Notes: generated by a model from the letters alone, not told the origin. Positions 16,935-26,418 are shown, counted from the first letter of the stretch. The stretch: 64,000 bases of DNA from Aequorivita sp. CIP111184 (GCF_900489465.1 NZ_UEFQ01000013.1:372001-436000), one strand, 5' to 3'. A program made the numbers and translations.

Positions 16935-17418
16935 TCTACTACTTGTAATTTTAGGAATTATACTTTGTGGTTGTGAAAATATGGTTGAAAAAAAATACAA
17001 CACTGAGCCTTGTCCAAAAGATGAAAAAATCTCGATGACAAAACTTAAGGAGGCATTGACGGAAAAAGGTTTTCAAACCTTTGATTATATTGATGAAAAA
17101 TCGGGAGACACTATTTTGATGCAGAAGTATTTTATTGCTTTTCTGAAAAGTGGGCCAACCCGTTCTCAAACAAAAGAAGAAGCAGATAGTCTTCAAAAGT
17201 TGCATTTGGCGCATTTAAGCAGAATGTATGAGGAAGGATTTGCAGATATTTCTGGGCCGTTTGGTGATGATGGCGCTATTCGTGGCATCACCATTTACAA
17301 TGTTCCAACCCAAAAAATGGCGGACAGTCTGGCCAATATGGATCCCATGGTGAAATCTGGAAGATTGGTAATAGAAATCCATCCGTGGTGGGCGGCGAAG
17401 GGATTTCTATTACGTTAA
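16924..17418 (+). CDS. YciI-like lipoprotein
   Basis: A 164-residue predicted lipoprotein with lipobox LCGC (Cys17). After about 45 unrecognised residues, the part from residue 60 on resembles the YciI/YCII fold: YFIAFLKSGPTRSQ, LHLAHLSRMYEEGFADISGPFGDDGAIRGITIYNV and SLANMDPMVKSGRLVIEIHPW, including the conserved His of LAHL and Asp of MDP. YciI domains are usually cytoplasmic, so a lipid-anchored periplasmic version is unusual. It overlaps the CYTH gene by 11 bases. Function unknown. Confidence 0.75.
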   Translation: MKANLLLVILGIILCGCENMVEKKYNTEPCPKDEKISMTKLKEALTEKGFQTFDYIDEKSGDTILMQKYFIAFLKSGPTRSQTKEEADSLQKLHLAHLSRMYEEGFADISGPFGDDGAIRGITIYNVPTQKMADSLANMDPMVKSGRLVIEIHPWWAAKGFLLR

Positions 17419-17452
17419 AAAAAAATCTGCCTTGAAAAATTACAAGACAGAT
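17417..17452 (-). terminator. Terminator of the RND efflux operon
   Basis: On the minus strand ATCTGTCTTG pairs with CAAGGCAGAT (one mismatch) and is followed by nine Ts. It lies between the two convergent stop codons. Confidence 0.75.
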
Positions 17453-17481
17453 CTACAATCAACAATAAAAAATCATAAAAA

Positions 17482-18876
17482 TTATCTCCAACCGCCGCCT
17501 AAGGCTTCATATAAATCAACAATAGATTGAAGCTGGTTGTTTTTTGCACTAATAAGATTCAAGCTAGAGTTTAATGCATTTTCTTGCGCGGTCAAAACTT
17601 CTAAATAGTTTGCAAGACCGTTATCCAAAAGCTCTTGGGAATAACCAGTTGCTAGATTATAAGCATCATACTCCTTTTGATTTACTTCAATTTTTTCTGT
17701 TGAAGCTTCATAAGTATACAGTGCATCTGAAACTTCTTTACTGGCGTTAATAACCGTAAACCTAAAATCTAAATAAGCCTGTTCTTGTTGCGCCTGTGAA
17801 ACTTCATACTGAGTACGGATTTGACGTTTGTTTAAAATGGGCTGGGTTAACCCGCCAATAATAGTTGCGAATAAGGAATTAGCATTAAAAAGTTTATCAA
17901 ATTCCAAATTTTGCAATCCTCCGCTTGCAGAAAGCGTCAAAGATGGATAAAAACTTGCTCGGGCAACATTGGTAAGTTCAAAAGCGTTCATTAAACTGTA
18001 TTCAGCTTCAATAACATCTGGACGGTTTCTTAATAACTGTGCAGGAACGCCAGTGTTTAAAGTATTGATTACTTGATTATCTAACTCTCCACGAGTAATT
18101 TCCTGAGGCGCACTTCCCAATAAAATGGACATTGTATTTTCCATTAAACGTGCTTGGTTTTTTAAATCGATTAAAATTCCCTTTGCTGTATATAATTGGG
18201 CTTCCGTCTGTTTTACGCCTACTTCAGTAACATTTCCTGCTTCCTTTAGTGCTTGTGTAGTTTCTAAACCTTTAGAGCGAGTTTCAATAGTTTCCTCGGT
18301 TACACGAATCTGTTCGTCCAGTGCCAACAATTGATAATATACTGATGCTATGTTTGCAATCAATCTGCTTTTTACGGCTTGGTGTGCGGCTACACTCTGC
18401 AAATAAGAAGCTTGAAAAGCGCGATCATTGCTGCGAATTTTACCCCAAATATCTGCTTCCCATGAAAGGCTTCCGCTTAATTCATATTGATCTAAGGATG
18501 AAAACTGGCTTCCAAACTGACTGCCGCTCGAAAATTCCTGGTGGGTATATTTAGCATTTCCACTTAGGGTTGGGAAATAACTTGACTTGCCTTGTTTTAC
18601 ATAAGCTTCAGCAATTCGGATTTGCTGAAGCGCAACCCGGATATCAATATTGTTTTTCAATCCTTCTTCAATGTAATTTTGAAGGGAAGGATCTGTAAAC
18701 AACTCTTTCCAAGAGATCGTTGCAATGGTCAAAGTATCCTGCGGAAGATTATCTGTTCTGTAATTTGCTTCGTTTACAACTTCGGGCCGTATATAATCTT
18801 TGGCGGCAAAGCAGGAAACTAATAAAAACGGAACACTTACTATTAACAGGAATGAATAAATTCTATTCGTTTTCAT
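17482..18876 (-). CDS. RND efflux outer-membrane factor (TolC/OprM-type lipoprotein)
   Basis: Outer-membrane channel of a tripartite efflux pump. The chosen start at 18876 gives a signal peptide and lipobox (FLLVSC, Cys19), as in OprM/NodT-type factors. An earlier in-frame ATG at 18963 would lie inside the pump gene and place 29 polar residues before the signal peptide, so it is rejected. The body shows the two long helical repeats, including LLRNRPDVIEAEYSL and ENALNSSLNLISAKNNQLQSIVDLYEALGGGW. It follows adaptor and pump genes on one transcript. Confidence 0.92.
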   Translation of the reverse strand: MKTNRIYSFLLIVSVPFLLVSCFAAKDYIRPEVVNEANYRTDNLPQDTLTIATISWKELFTDPSLQNYIEEGLKNNIDIRVALQQIRIAEAYVKQGKSSYFPTLSGNAKYTHQEFSSGSQFGSQFSSLDQYELSGSLSWEADIWGKIRSNDRAFQASYLQSVAAHQAVKSRLIANIASVYYQLLALDEQIRVTEETIETRSKGLETTQALKEAGNVTEVGVKQTEAQLYTAKGILIDLKNQARLMENTMSILLGSAPQEITRGELDNQVINTLNTGVPAQLLRNRPDVIEAEYSLMNAFELTNVARASFYPSLTLSASGGLQNLEFDKLFNANSLFATIIGGLTQPILNKRQIRTQYEVSQAQQEQAYLDFRFTVINASKEVSDALYTYEASTEKIEVNQKEYDAYNLATGYSQELLDNGLANYLEVLTAQENALNSSLNLISAKNNQLQSIVDLYEALGGGWR

Positions 18877-18916
18877 CTGTTTGATTTTATATATTTTTTG
18901 GGATGAATTTATTTGA

Positions 18917-21900
18917 TTATTCATTGTTTTCAGAATTTTCAACTGGTTTATTCCCTGTTTCAATAACCATAAGTTCTTCGGAAATTTCTTCTTTGTCTGT
19001 CGGCGGACCTGTAATTTTTTCCTGTAACCATTGGAAAAAGATAAACAAGAGCGGAATTACGAAAACTCCAAAAATTGTACCTATCAACAGACCACCAACG
19101 GCACCCGTACCAATAGAGCGGTTACCTGCAGCACCCACACCATTTGAAAGAACCAGAGGCATCAATCCTAAAATAAATGCGAAAGATGTCATTAAGATTG
19201 GTCTTAATCTAGACTCTGCACCGTCAATTGCAGCATCTAAAATAGATTCCCCGTGTTTTCTTCGCTGTAGGGCAAATTCAACAATAAGAATTGCATTTTT
19301 AGCCAGCAACCCGATAAGCATTATTAGTGCAATTTGAAAATATATATTGTTTTGTAATCCCATAAATTGGGTTGAAATATAAGCTCCAAAAACTCCAACG
19401 GGTAAAGAAAACAATACCGAAAACGGCAATAAATAACTTTCGTATTGTGCGGCAAGTAAAAAGTAAACGAACACCAATGATAAAATGAAAATCATTGTTG
19501 TTTGGTTGCCAGCGCTTTTTTCTTCCAAAGTTAAACCGGAGTAGGCAATATCAAAATTACTAGGCAGGGTTTTGCTCACTTCTTCAACAGCAGCAATTAC
19601 ATCTCCAGAACTGTAGCCCGGAGCCGTTGCAGCGGTAACTTTTGTTGAATTGAACAAATTGAAACGTGTAACGGATTGTGGTCCATAAACTCGTTTCAGT
19701 GTAACAAATTGAGTAATAGGTGTCATTTCGCCACTAGCGGTTCGCACATAAATATTGTTCAAATCGCTTTCGCTGGCTCTATCTTCTGGCAAAGCCTGAA
19801 TATAGACACGATACTGTTTTCCGAAGCGGGAAAAATCTGCCGCAAAAATACTTCCTATATATCCTTGAAGCGTTGTAAAAATAGTTTGAACTGAAACACC
19901 CACTTCTTTTGCCAATGGCACATTTAGAGTCATTTCATATTGTGGATAGCGTGTATTGAAGGATGATTGCGCATATTGAATCTCTGGACGCTGTGACAAT
20001 TTTGCTATAAACTCCTGGTTTGTTTGGTCAAGATCGGTAAAACTTCCCCCAGAACGGTCCAATAAATTCACTTCTGCACCAGCAGAGTTTCCAAATCCTG
20101 GAATACTTGGTGGTGAGAAGAATATAATCTGGGCATCTGGAATTTGGGCCGCAATACCAAAAAGTTGGCCTGTAATTGCTTGCACGGAAAGCGATTCATC
20201 TTCTCTATCTTTCCAATCGTCAAGTCTAATAAATCCAAGACCGTAATTACTTCCTGCACCACTTATCAAGCTTCGCCCGTCAATTACCGAAGCTCCTTGA
20301 ATTCCTGGTAAATCCTTAATTTTAGAATAAAGTATCTGATTTACTTCGTGTGTTCTATCAACTGAAGAACCTGCAGGAAGTTCAACGTTCATAAAGATAA
20401 TTCCACGGTCTTCATCAGGGACAAAACCGGTTTGAAGTGTTGACGATGACCACCAAATTCCGAGAACTGCCAAAAGCAATATAAAGCCAGTTATCCATTT
20501 ATGTCTATAAAGAAAATGGACCGATCTTCCGTAACGATCTACAGTGGCCTTAAAACCTCTGTTAAAACCGTTGAAAAATTTCTGTATAAAACCTGGTTTT
20601 TTACTGTTTTGTTTCTCATCATGACCTTTTAAAAACAAGGCACTCAATGCTGGCGTTAAAGTTAAAGCATTAACGGCCGAAATAATAATAGCTACTATTA
20701 AGGTTACTCCAAATTGTTCATAAAATACACCCGTTGGACCTTTAATGAAAGTTACCGGAATAAACACGGCAGACATTACCAAGGTAATAGAAATAATAGC
20801 TCCGGAAATTTCGTGCATGGCATTCAATGATGCCTTTTTCGAACTTTTCTCTCCTTCATCAATCTTTGCATGGACGGCTTCCACGACGACAATTGCATCA
20901 TCCACCACAATTCCAATTGCAAGAACCAATGCAAAAAGGGTCAATAGGTTTATGGAATATCCGAATAAATTAAGGAAGAAAAATGTTCCGATAATAGAAA
21001 CGGGAACTGCAATTGCAGGTATTAATGTGGAACGAAAATCCTGCAAAAAGATAAAAACAACAAGGAAAACTAAAAGGAAAGCTTCCACCAGCGTACTTAC
21101 CACTTTTTCAATGGAAGCATTTAGGAAATTGTTTGTATCATAAGGAATGTAATAAGTAATTCCCTCAGGCAAATCACGCTCCACCTTACCCAATTCTAGT
21201 TTTATTGCGTCAATAATTTCTTGTGCATTTGAGCCTTTAGTTTGAAAAATACCCATATTCACTGCAGGATATCCATTGGTTACAGAACCTCCGGAATATG
21301 ATTGTGCTCCCAATTCAATTTGGGCTACATCACTCAATTTCAAAAATTCGCCATTACCCAAAGCTTTTATAACAATATCGCTGTATTGTTGTTCAGTCTT
21401 GTAACGTCCGGGATATTTAATGGTATATGAAAATGCTTCACCATTATTTTCACCCAAAGATCCAGCAGCAGCTTCAAGACTCTGCTCTTTCAATGCTGCC
21501 AGCACATCTGATGGCATCAAACTATACGCTGCAAGTTTTTGTGGATTCAGCCAAATTCGCATAGAATAATCCTTTCCTCCAAAAACAGTTACATCTCCAA
21601 CCCCATTTACCCTTTGCAGTTCTGGAATAACGTTTATTTTTAAATAATTCTGAAGATAGGTATCATCATAATCCTTATTGGTGCTGTAAAACGAAAGGAA
21701 CATTAACGCACTGGTTTGTTGTTTTGAAGTTGTAACCCCTGTCTGGATTACCGCTTGTGGCAATAAAGAATTAGCACGCGCAACACGGTTTTGAACGTTT
21801 ACAGCCGCAATATCAGGATCTACGTCCTGATCAAAAAACACGCTTATGGAAGCTGTTCCATTATTGGTAGCTGTAGAAGTTAAATACGTCATTCCTTCTA

Positions 21901-22114
21901 CTCCATTTATTTGCTCCTCCAACGGGATTATAACACTTTCGAGAATCGTTTCGGCGTTCGCTCCTGGATAAGTAGCATTAACTTGAATAGTAGGTGGTGC
22001 AATATCTGGATATTGTGTAATGGGCAGATTGGTAAGTCCCAAAACTCCCAGAATTACTATAATTATCGAGATAACCGTAGATAGTACGGGTCGGTCTATA
22101 AATGTTTTTAACAT
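18917..22114 (-). CDS. RND multidrug efflux transporter (AcrB/HAE1 type)
   Basis: Inner-membrane proton-driven pump of 1065 residues with the standard 12 transmembrane plan: a first segment (MLKTFIDRPVLSTVISIIIVILG), a large periplasmic porter loop, segments 2-6 including the proton-relay helix LVLAIGIVVDDAIVVVEAV with its Asp pair, a second loop, and segments 8-12. The sequence LPITQYPDIAPPTIQVNATYPGA is typical of the hydrophobe/amphiphile exporter subfamily rather than the heavy-metal one. The acidic C-terminal tail is cytoplasmic. It is the second gene after the adaptor. Substrates are probably hydrophobic drugs or bile-like compounds, inferred from the subfamily. Confidence 0.96.
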   Translation of the reverse strand: MLKTFIDRPVLSTVISIIIVILGVLGLTNLPITQYPDIAPPTIQVNATYPGANAETILESVIIPLEEQINGVEGMTYLTSTATNNGTASISVFFDQDVDPDIAAVNVQNRVARANSLLPQAVIQTGVTTSKQQTSALMFLSFYSTNKDYDDTYLQNYLKINVIPELQRVNGVGDVTVFGGKDYSMRIWLNPQKLAAYSLMPSDVLAALKEQSLEAAAGSLGENNGEAFSYTIKYPGRYKTEQQYSDIVIKALGNGEFLKLSDVAQIELGAQSYSGGSVTNGYPAVNMGIFQTKGSNAQEIIDAIKLELGKVERDLPEGITYYIPYDTNNFLNASIEKVVSTLVEAFLLVFLVVFIFLQDFRSTLIPAIAVPVSIIGTFFFLNLFGYSINLLTLFALVLAIGIVVDDAIVVVEAVHAKIDEGEKSSKKASLNAMHEISGAIISITLVMSAVFIPVTFIKGPTGVFYEQFGVTLIVAIIISAVNALTLTPALSALFLKGHDEKQNSKKPGFIQKFFNGFNRGFKATVDRYGRSVHFLYRHKWITGFILLLAVLGIWWSSSTLQTGFVPDEDRGIIFMNVELPAGSSVDRTHEVNQILYSKIKDLPGIQGASVIDGRSLISGAGSNYGLGFIRLDDWKDREDESLSVQAITGQLFGIAAQIPDAQIIFFSPPSIPGFGNSAGAEVNLLDRSGGSFTDLDQTNQEFIAKLSQRPEIQYAQSSFNTRYPQYEMTLNVPLAKEVGVSVQTIFTTLQGYIGSIFAADFSRFGKQYRVYIQALPEDRASESDLNNIYVRTASGEMTPITQFVTLKRVYGPQSVTRFNLFNSTKVTAATAPGYSSGDVIAAVEEVSKTLPSNFDIAYSGLTLEEKSAGNQTTMIFILSLVFVYFLLAAQYESYLLPFSVLFSLPVGVFGAYISTQFMGLQNNIYFQIALIMLIGLLAKNAILIVEFALQRRKHGESILDAAIDGAESRLRPILMTSFAFILGLMPLVLSNGVGAAGNRSIGTGAVGGLLIGTIFGVFVIPLLFIFFQWLQEKITGPPTDKEEISEELMVIETGNKPVENSENNE

Positions 22115-22134
22115 AATTTATTATTCTTCAACGG

Positions 22135-23271
22135 TTATCTGAAAACTTTTTCAATAGGCTTGGCTATGCTGTCAAAAGGCATTTCCTGCGGATTTATTTT
22201 GGAATTACCGCGAAGTTTATTGGCCCCTTTTGCAACAATTCTGTCGCCCTTTTGCAAACCAGAATCTACTACATAAAGATTTTCAACTTCAGCGATTGTT
22301 TCAATTTTTGAAGAAGTAGCCATTCCTTCTTCATCAACCTTATATACATAAATGCTCCCCTGTTGCTCATAAGTAGCTTCTTGAGGAACAATTACAGCAT
22401 CTGTATAAATTTTGGGTATTTTTATTTTTCCACTGTTACCGTTTGTAAGTATTCGCGAAGGGTTATCAAAAATAGCCCTGAAAGTTATAGAGCCCGTATT
22501 TGCATTTACTTGTGAATTGATAGTTTCAATTGTTCCCTCTTGATCATAAAGGCTTCCATTTGCCAAAAGCAATTGCACTTTCGGAAGTTTTTTAATCTTT
22601 TCTTCAACGTCTTTTCCTTCTGCGTTTTGAATAAAATCTAAATATTCCTTTTCATTCATCGAAAAATAAGCATACACTTTACTGATGTCTGCAACAGTTG
22701 TCATCGGAATTTGTGACGATGGGCTCACTAAAGCACCTTTCCGAAGATTAATAGAACCAACATACCCATCTACCGGACTTTTTATATTTCCATAGTCAAT
22801 ATTTGCGGCAATACTGTTATACCCACTTTTTGCTTGTTGAAGTTTAGCCTTAGCGGTTTCAAGTTGCACATTGCTAATGATGTTTTTTTCAACTAACGGT
22901 TTTAACTTATCAACCTCAACTTGGGCAGCGTTCACATTGGCTCTAGCAGCAGCGGCATCTTGACTTAAAGTTTGGGTCTCCAAACGGAAAAGTGTTTCTC
23001 CCTTTTTAACCTTTTGACCTTCATCAACAAGAACATCTGTAATGTATCCTGAAATTTTTGCCTGTACTTGGCTATTTACAATACCTTCAATACTGGCGGG
23101 ATACGTAGTATACGCCGTAACAGTTTTTGTTGGAATTGTAACCACGGGCAATGTTGGAGCTTGTGGCGCGCCTTGTGCCTGTTGTGTGCTTTTATCGTCG
23201 CCACAGGATGATAGCATTAGTAAAGTTCCTAAAGCTAAGGCAAGAGAATAGATTAAATTTTTCTTTTTCAT
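22135..23271 (-). CDS. RND efflux periplasmic adaptor (AcrA/MexA type lipoprotein)
   Basis: A 378-residue membrane-fusion subunit linking pump and outer-membrane channel. The N-terminus is a lipoprotein signal (LMLSSC, Cys23). The barrel-sandwich half-motifs appear as EGIVNSQVQAKISGYITDVLVDEGQKVKKGETLFRLE and SPVDGYVGSINLRKGALVSPSS, flanking an alpha-helical hairpin (residues about 105-150). Beta-barrel and membrane-proximal domains follow. It lies 11 bases after the regulator gene and 20 bases before the pump. Confidence 0.95.
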   Translation of the reverse strand: MKKKNLIYSLALALGTLLMLSSCGDDKSTQQAQGAPQAPTLPVVTIPTKTVTAYTTYPASIEGIVNSQVQAKISGYITDVLVDEGQKVKKGETLFRLETQTLSQDAAAARANVNAAQVEVDKLKPLVEKNIISNVQLETAKAKLQQAKSGYNSIAANIDYGNIKSPVDGYVGSINLRKGALVSPSSQIPMTTVADISKVYAYFSMNEKEYLDFIQNAEGKDVEEKIKKLPKVQLLLANGSLYDQEGTIETINSQVNANTGSITFRAIFDNPSRILTNGNSGKIKIPKIYTDAVIVPQEATYEQQGSIYVYKVDEEGMATSSKIETIAEVENLYVVDSGLQKGDRIVAKGANKLRGNSKINPQEMPFDSIAKPIEKVFR

Positions 23272-23282
23272 TGTTGATTTAA

Positions 23283-23774
23283 TTAGTCGTTTTTATGTTT
23301 TTCGGTAAGTCTTTTTTGAAGTTTTTCCATTGAAGCACTTGCTTGAGAAAGAAATTCTAAATAATCATGGTGAAATTCAAGATCAAAAATTTCTTCAGTA
23401 CAATCCTCGGGAAGAACTGCATTCATTTCTTTCTTATAATCCATTATTTCAAGATGCAAATCGCGTTCATTCTTCCAATTTTTAAGCATTAAACTCATTG
23501 AATTTATCATTGCGTCTGGAACAAGTGTAAAATATTTTTTGCGGTCCCCACATTTAGTGTGATAAGTAATGCGGTTTGCAGCCTGTAATGTGGTTAAATG
23601 CGTTGAAATTGTACTTTTGCTTGCACTAAGTTCACTTACCAAAGTTTCAAAGGTTACGCCTCTTTTCCCGGTTAAAATCAAAGTAGAGATAATTCTAGCA
23701 GCCAAGGGAGCAAGCTGCTCTTTGCTCTCTATGTGAACGCCCAATTTCTCTATTAGTTTTTCTTTTTTAGTCAA
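23283..23774 (-). CDS. GbsR/MarR-family transcriptional regulator of the efflux operon
   Basis: A 163-residue winged-helix regulator: RGVTFETLVSELSASKSTISTHLTTLQAANRITYHTKCGDRKKYFTLVPD (residues about 38-88) is the DNA-binding domain, followed by helices for dimerisation. This GbsR-like type is common beside RND pumps in Flavobacteriia. As first gene of the operon it is likely an autorepressor that is relieved by pump substrates; this is inference. A palindrome suited to a dimer lies just upstream of the promoter -7 box. Confidence 0.88.
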   Translation of the reverse strand: MTKKEKLIEKLGVHIESKEQLAPLAARIISTLILTGKRGVTFETLVSELSASKSTISTHLTTLQAANRITYHTKCGDRKKYFTLVPDAMINSMSLMLKNWKNERDLHLEIMDYKKEMNAVLPEDCTEEIFDLEFHHDYLEFLSQASASMEKLQKRLTEKHKND

Positions 23775-23803
23775 AATATAAAGGTGAATTAAAAATCAAG
23801 ATG

Positions 23804-23811
23804 CAAATGTA
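23804..23811 (-). promoter_or_regulatory. TAnnTTTG -7 box of the efflux operon
   Basis: Minus-strand TACATTTG, predicting transcription from about 23798, 24 bases before the regulator ATG. A TTTG lies 24 bases upstream, on the far side of the palindrome. Confidence 0.6.
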
Positions 23812-23814
23812 CGG

Positions 23815-23838
23815 TTGGTTCGGAACATTACGAACCAA
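23815..23838. promoter_or_regulatory. Palindromic operator candidate of the efflux operon
   Basis: TTGGTTCG, an eight-base spacer, then CGAACCAA: a perfect inverted repeat that fills the space between the -7 box and the probable -33 element. A dimeric GbsR protein bound there would block polymerase. Confidence 0.6.
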
Positions 23839-23873
23839 ACAGTATTAATCTTTTGTTAAATAAATATTAAATA

Positions 23874-23895
23874 CTCCGACTGCGCTCAGGATGAC
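23874..23895. repeat. REP-like fragment
   Basis: The core GACTGCGCTCAGGATGAC resembles the widespread flavobacterial REP sequence also seen at 26329-26442, 26784-26804 and 42944-43046. It lies between the pbpC stop and the efflux promoter. Confidence 0.45.
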
Positions 23896-23918
23896 AAATA
23901 AGTGGCTTTAAACCTTAA

Positions 23919-26297
23919 TTAATTTTGAGAAGTAGATTTTATTTCAATCTCCTGACGAAGTTCATTACCATCTTGATCGGTTGCAGTTAAAATATATTTC
24001 CCAGGTTTGGGCGAAACAGCCAACTCGTGAAAGGTTTCGGTTTTACCTATATACTTAGAATCTAAATACCAAAAAACTGTAATTTCTGGAGATCGATGAG
24101 CGAGTTTAAAAATAACTTCATTCACATTTTCATCAAAATTTTTCGGAAGTAAAACGGCCTCATTTTTCTTCGGATAAATAAAAGCCATCAGCTTTTCACC
24201 TTCCTGTAAACAATTTGGGGCGAAGGGTGGAAGTACTTTATATTCTGGATGAAGTTGTGCATAATAATATTCCATAACAGGTGGTAAGGCAAACCAGTTC
24301 TTTTGAACCATTTCTAAAAGCGGGTAACAGGAAGAATTAACGCGAAAATTTTCAGTCCCGACACTTCGGGATAAAAACACAGTTTGGTGGTACGGACAAG
24401 CTTCTGTCCTAATTCCATTTTTTGGAATCCATTCCATTTTAGTTTCCTCACAGAAAAGTCCTGCAAGATGCCCACTTTTCGTGCAAATTTCGGCCTCCAC
24501 TAATTCATCATACGGAATTTTGAACCAACCGCTTTGCGGCAAAACATTTAAAACATTGAACAAAACAGGCGCCGCAGCTTGAATACCCGTCAATCCCGGC
24601 CGACCTTCACCATCGGCATTTCCAACCCAAACCCCGATGGCATATTTTGGCGTAACGCCAACTGCCCACGCATCTTTAAAACCATAACTCGTTCCTGTTT
24701 TCCAAGCAAGCGGCTGGCTGCTTGTGAAAAATTCCCAGTTTTCCTCTCCGCTTGGTCGATTCACTTTTTCCATCGCTTCAAAAGCTTCGTAAATTGCTCC
24801 CGCATTCCAAACGGAAGGTTTTTGCTGAATTTTTCCGAAATCAATTCCTTCGTGTTCTTTCACATACACAGGTTCCATAAATTCATTCTTTCGGTATTCG
24901 CTGGAAGAAGTGTTGAAGAAATTCAAGGTTGAAGCCATTCCAGCATACGCTTTGGTAATATCCCAAAGACTGCTTTCCGCACCTCCGAGAATCAGAGAAA
25001 GTCCATAATAATCTGCAGGTTTATCAATCGCTTTTTGATTCGTTTTTTTAAGAATATTATAGAATCTTTGGAACCCAAAATCACGCAACATCCGCACCGC
25101 AGGAATATTTAGCGAACGCGAAAGCGCTACGCTTGCAGGAACCGCACCGTTGAATTTTTTGTCGAAATTTTCTGGAGTGTAGCCATTCACAGAAGTTGGA
25201 ATATCTGCTACCAAAGTATTCGGAAGAATTTCCCCAGCATCCAACATAGACGTAAAAAGAAATGGTTTCAAAATACTACCCGTGCTTCTAGGTTTTTCTA
25301 TTATATCTACAAAATTATTGTGCTCGCGAGTTGTGGGGGAATTACCTACATACGCCAAAACTTCGCGCGTATTTACATCCAAAACCAAAACGGCGAGATT
25401 GTGAATCTGATTTTGAGCCAACATATAGTTTTGCTCTTTAACAATATTGTTCACCTTTTGCTGAAGTGAAAAATCAATTGTTGTTTCAATACGCTTTCCC
25501 AAATGTTCCTTTCGTATTTTTTCAGTTAAATGTGAAGCGTATTCCGGCAACGGTAAAGGTTTTCCTGGCAATTTTTCATCCAAAGCCAATTGATACGTAG
25601 TTTCATCAATCACTTCATTTCTGAAAAGTTTCAACAATAAAGCATCTCTTTTTTTCTTTAAAATTTCCTCGTTCTTCCCGGGAAAAATAAGCGACGGTGC
25701 ATTCGGAAGAACTGCCAATGCCGCCGATTGTCCCCAACTCAATTCACTCGCAGGAATTCCGAAATAACGCCACGAAGCAGTTTCAAGCCCAACCACATTT
25801 CCACCGAAAGGTGCGTATGAAGCATATAAATTCAGAATTGATTTCTTTTTATAACCCGCTTCCAAACGTGTGGCCTGAAAAATTTCAATCAGTTTTTCAA
25901 AATATGTCCGCCCTTTGTTTTTTCGGGAAAGACGAATTACTTGTTGCGTAATCGTACTTCCACCGCGGCGGGAATCGCGTGTGAGATTATTCCAAAGTGC
26001 TTTAGAAATTGAAACTGGATTGAAACCGGGATGCCAATAAAAATGTTCGTCCTCAAAATAAAGAATGCATTTTTCAAACCTTTTTGGCACAGAATCCATT
26101 TGCGGAAATCGCCATTGGCCATCATCGGCAATCCGTGCGCCGAGCATTTGTCCGTTGTTGCTTTCGGCAACAGTTGCGGTGGGAACATCAAATAGTGGCG
26201 AAGGAAGGCAAAAGAGCCAAACAAAAAATAAAATCAGCAAGATACCGAGTTTTATTTTGTGTTTTAGAATGTGCTTTTTAAAACTTGTTATTTCCAA
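23919..26297 (-). CDS. pbpC: Penicillin-binding protein 1C
   Basis: A 792-residue bifunctional peptidoglycan synthase anchored by one N-terminal membrane segment (residues about 17-32). The glycosyltransferase domain has YFEDEHFYWHPGF and RRGGSTITQQVIRL. The transpeptidase domain has the Ser-x-x-Lys site in STGSILKPF, SRSLN as SxN motif, and KTGTS. A C-terminal PBP-C domain fills the last 100 residues. As in E. coli, it is near an alpha-2-macroglobulin gene. An in-frame REP-like palindrome (24356-24371) encodes part of LSRSVGTE near residue 645. Confidence 0.94.
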   Translation of the reverse strand: MEITSFKKHILKHKIKLGILLILFFVWLFCLPSPLFDVPTATVAESNNGQMLGARIADDGQWRFPQMDSVPKRFEKCILYFEDEHFYWHPGFNPVSISKALWNNLTRDSRRGGSTITQQVIRLSRKNKGRTYFEKLIEIFQATRLEAGYKKKSILNLYASYAPFGGNVVGLETASWRYFGIPASELSWGQSAALAVLPNAPSLIFPGKNEEILKKKRDALLLKLFRNEVIDETTYQLALDEKLPGKPLPLPEYASHLTEKIRKEHLGKRIETTIDFSLQQKVNNIVKEQNYMLAQNQIHNLAVLVLDVNTREVLAYVGNSPTTREHNNFVDIIEKPRSTGSILKPFLFTSMLDAGEILPNTLVADIPTSVNGYTPENFDKKFNGAVPASVALSRSLNIPAVRMLRDFGFQRFYNILKKTNQKAIDKPADYYGLSLILGGAESSLWDITKAYAGMASTLNFFNTSSSEYRKNEFMEPVYVKEHEGIDFGKIQQKPSVWNAGAIYEAFEAMEKVNRPSGEENWEFFTSSQPLAWKTGTSYGFKDAWAVGVTPKYAIGVWVGNADGEGRPGLTGIQAAAPVLFNVLNVLPQSGWFKIPYDELVEAEICTKSGHLAGLFCEETKMEWIPKNGIRTEACPYHQTVFLSRSVGTENFRVNSSCYPLLEMVQKNWFALPPVMEYYYAQLHPEYKVLPPFAPNCLQEGEKLMAFIYPKKNEAVLLPKNFDENVNEVIFKLAHRSPEITVFWYLDSKYIGKTETFHELAVSPKPGKYILTATDQDGNELRQEIEIKSTSQN
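24356..24371. repeat. REP-like palindrome inside pbpC
   Basis: TCCCGA-CACT-TCGGGA hairpin within the coding sequence, read in frame as part of LSRSVGTE. It resembles intergenic REP cores of this genome. Confidence 0.4.
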
Positions 26298-26328
26298 TTA
26301 ATTCCTAAAATCTATTATGAATACGAAT

Positions 26329-26385
26329 GTCAGTCTGAGCTTGTCGAAGACCCTCTACGCTGAGCTTCGACAAGCGCAGCGTGAC
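26329..26385. repeat. REP-like inverted repeat pair
   Basis: Arms 26329-26349 and 26365-26385 share the core GCTTGTCGAAG in opposite orientation (GTCA..CTG.GCTTGTCGAAG). Located between pbpC and the GIY-YIG gene. Confidence 0.65.
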
Positions 26386-26418
26386 AAACATTGTTTAATT
26401 ATTAATAATAATTCCAAA

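Noticed and set aside
18876-18963. Longer start for the outer-membrane factor gene
   Set aside because: It would overlap the pump gene and put polar residues before the lipoprotein signal.
19676-21143. Several plus-strand frames opposite the RND pump gene
   Set aside because: They are antisense shadows of a long gene with clear family motifs, and none has a recognisable domain or promoter.
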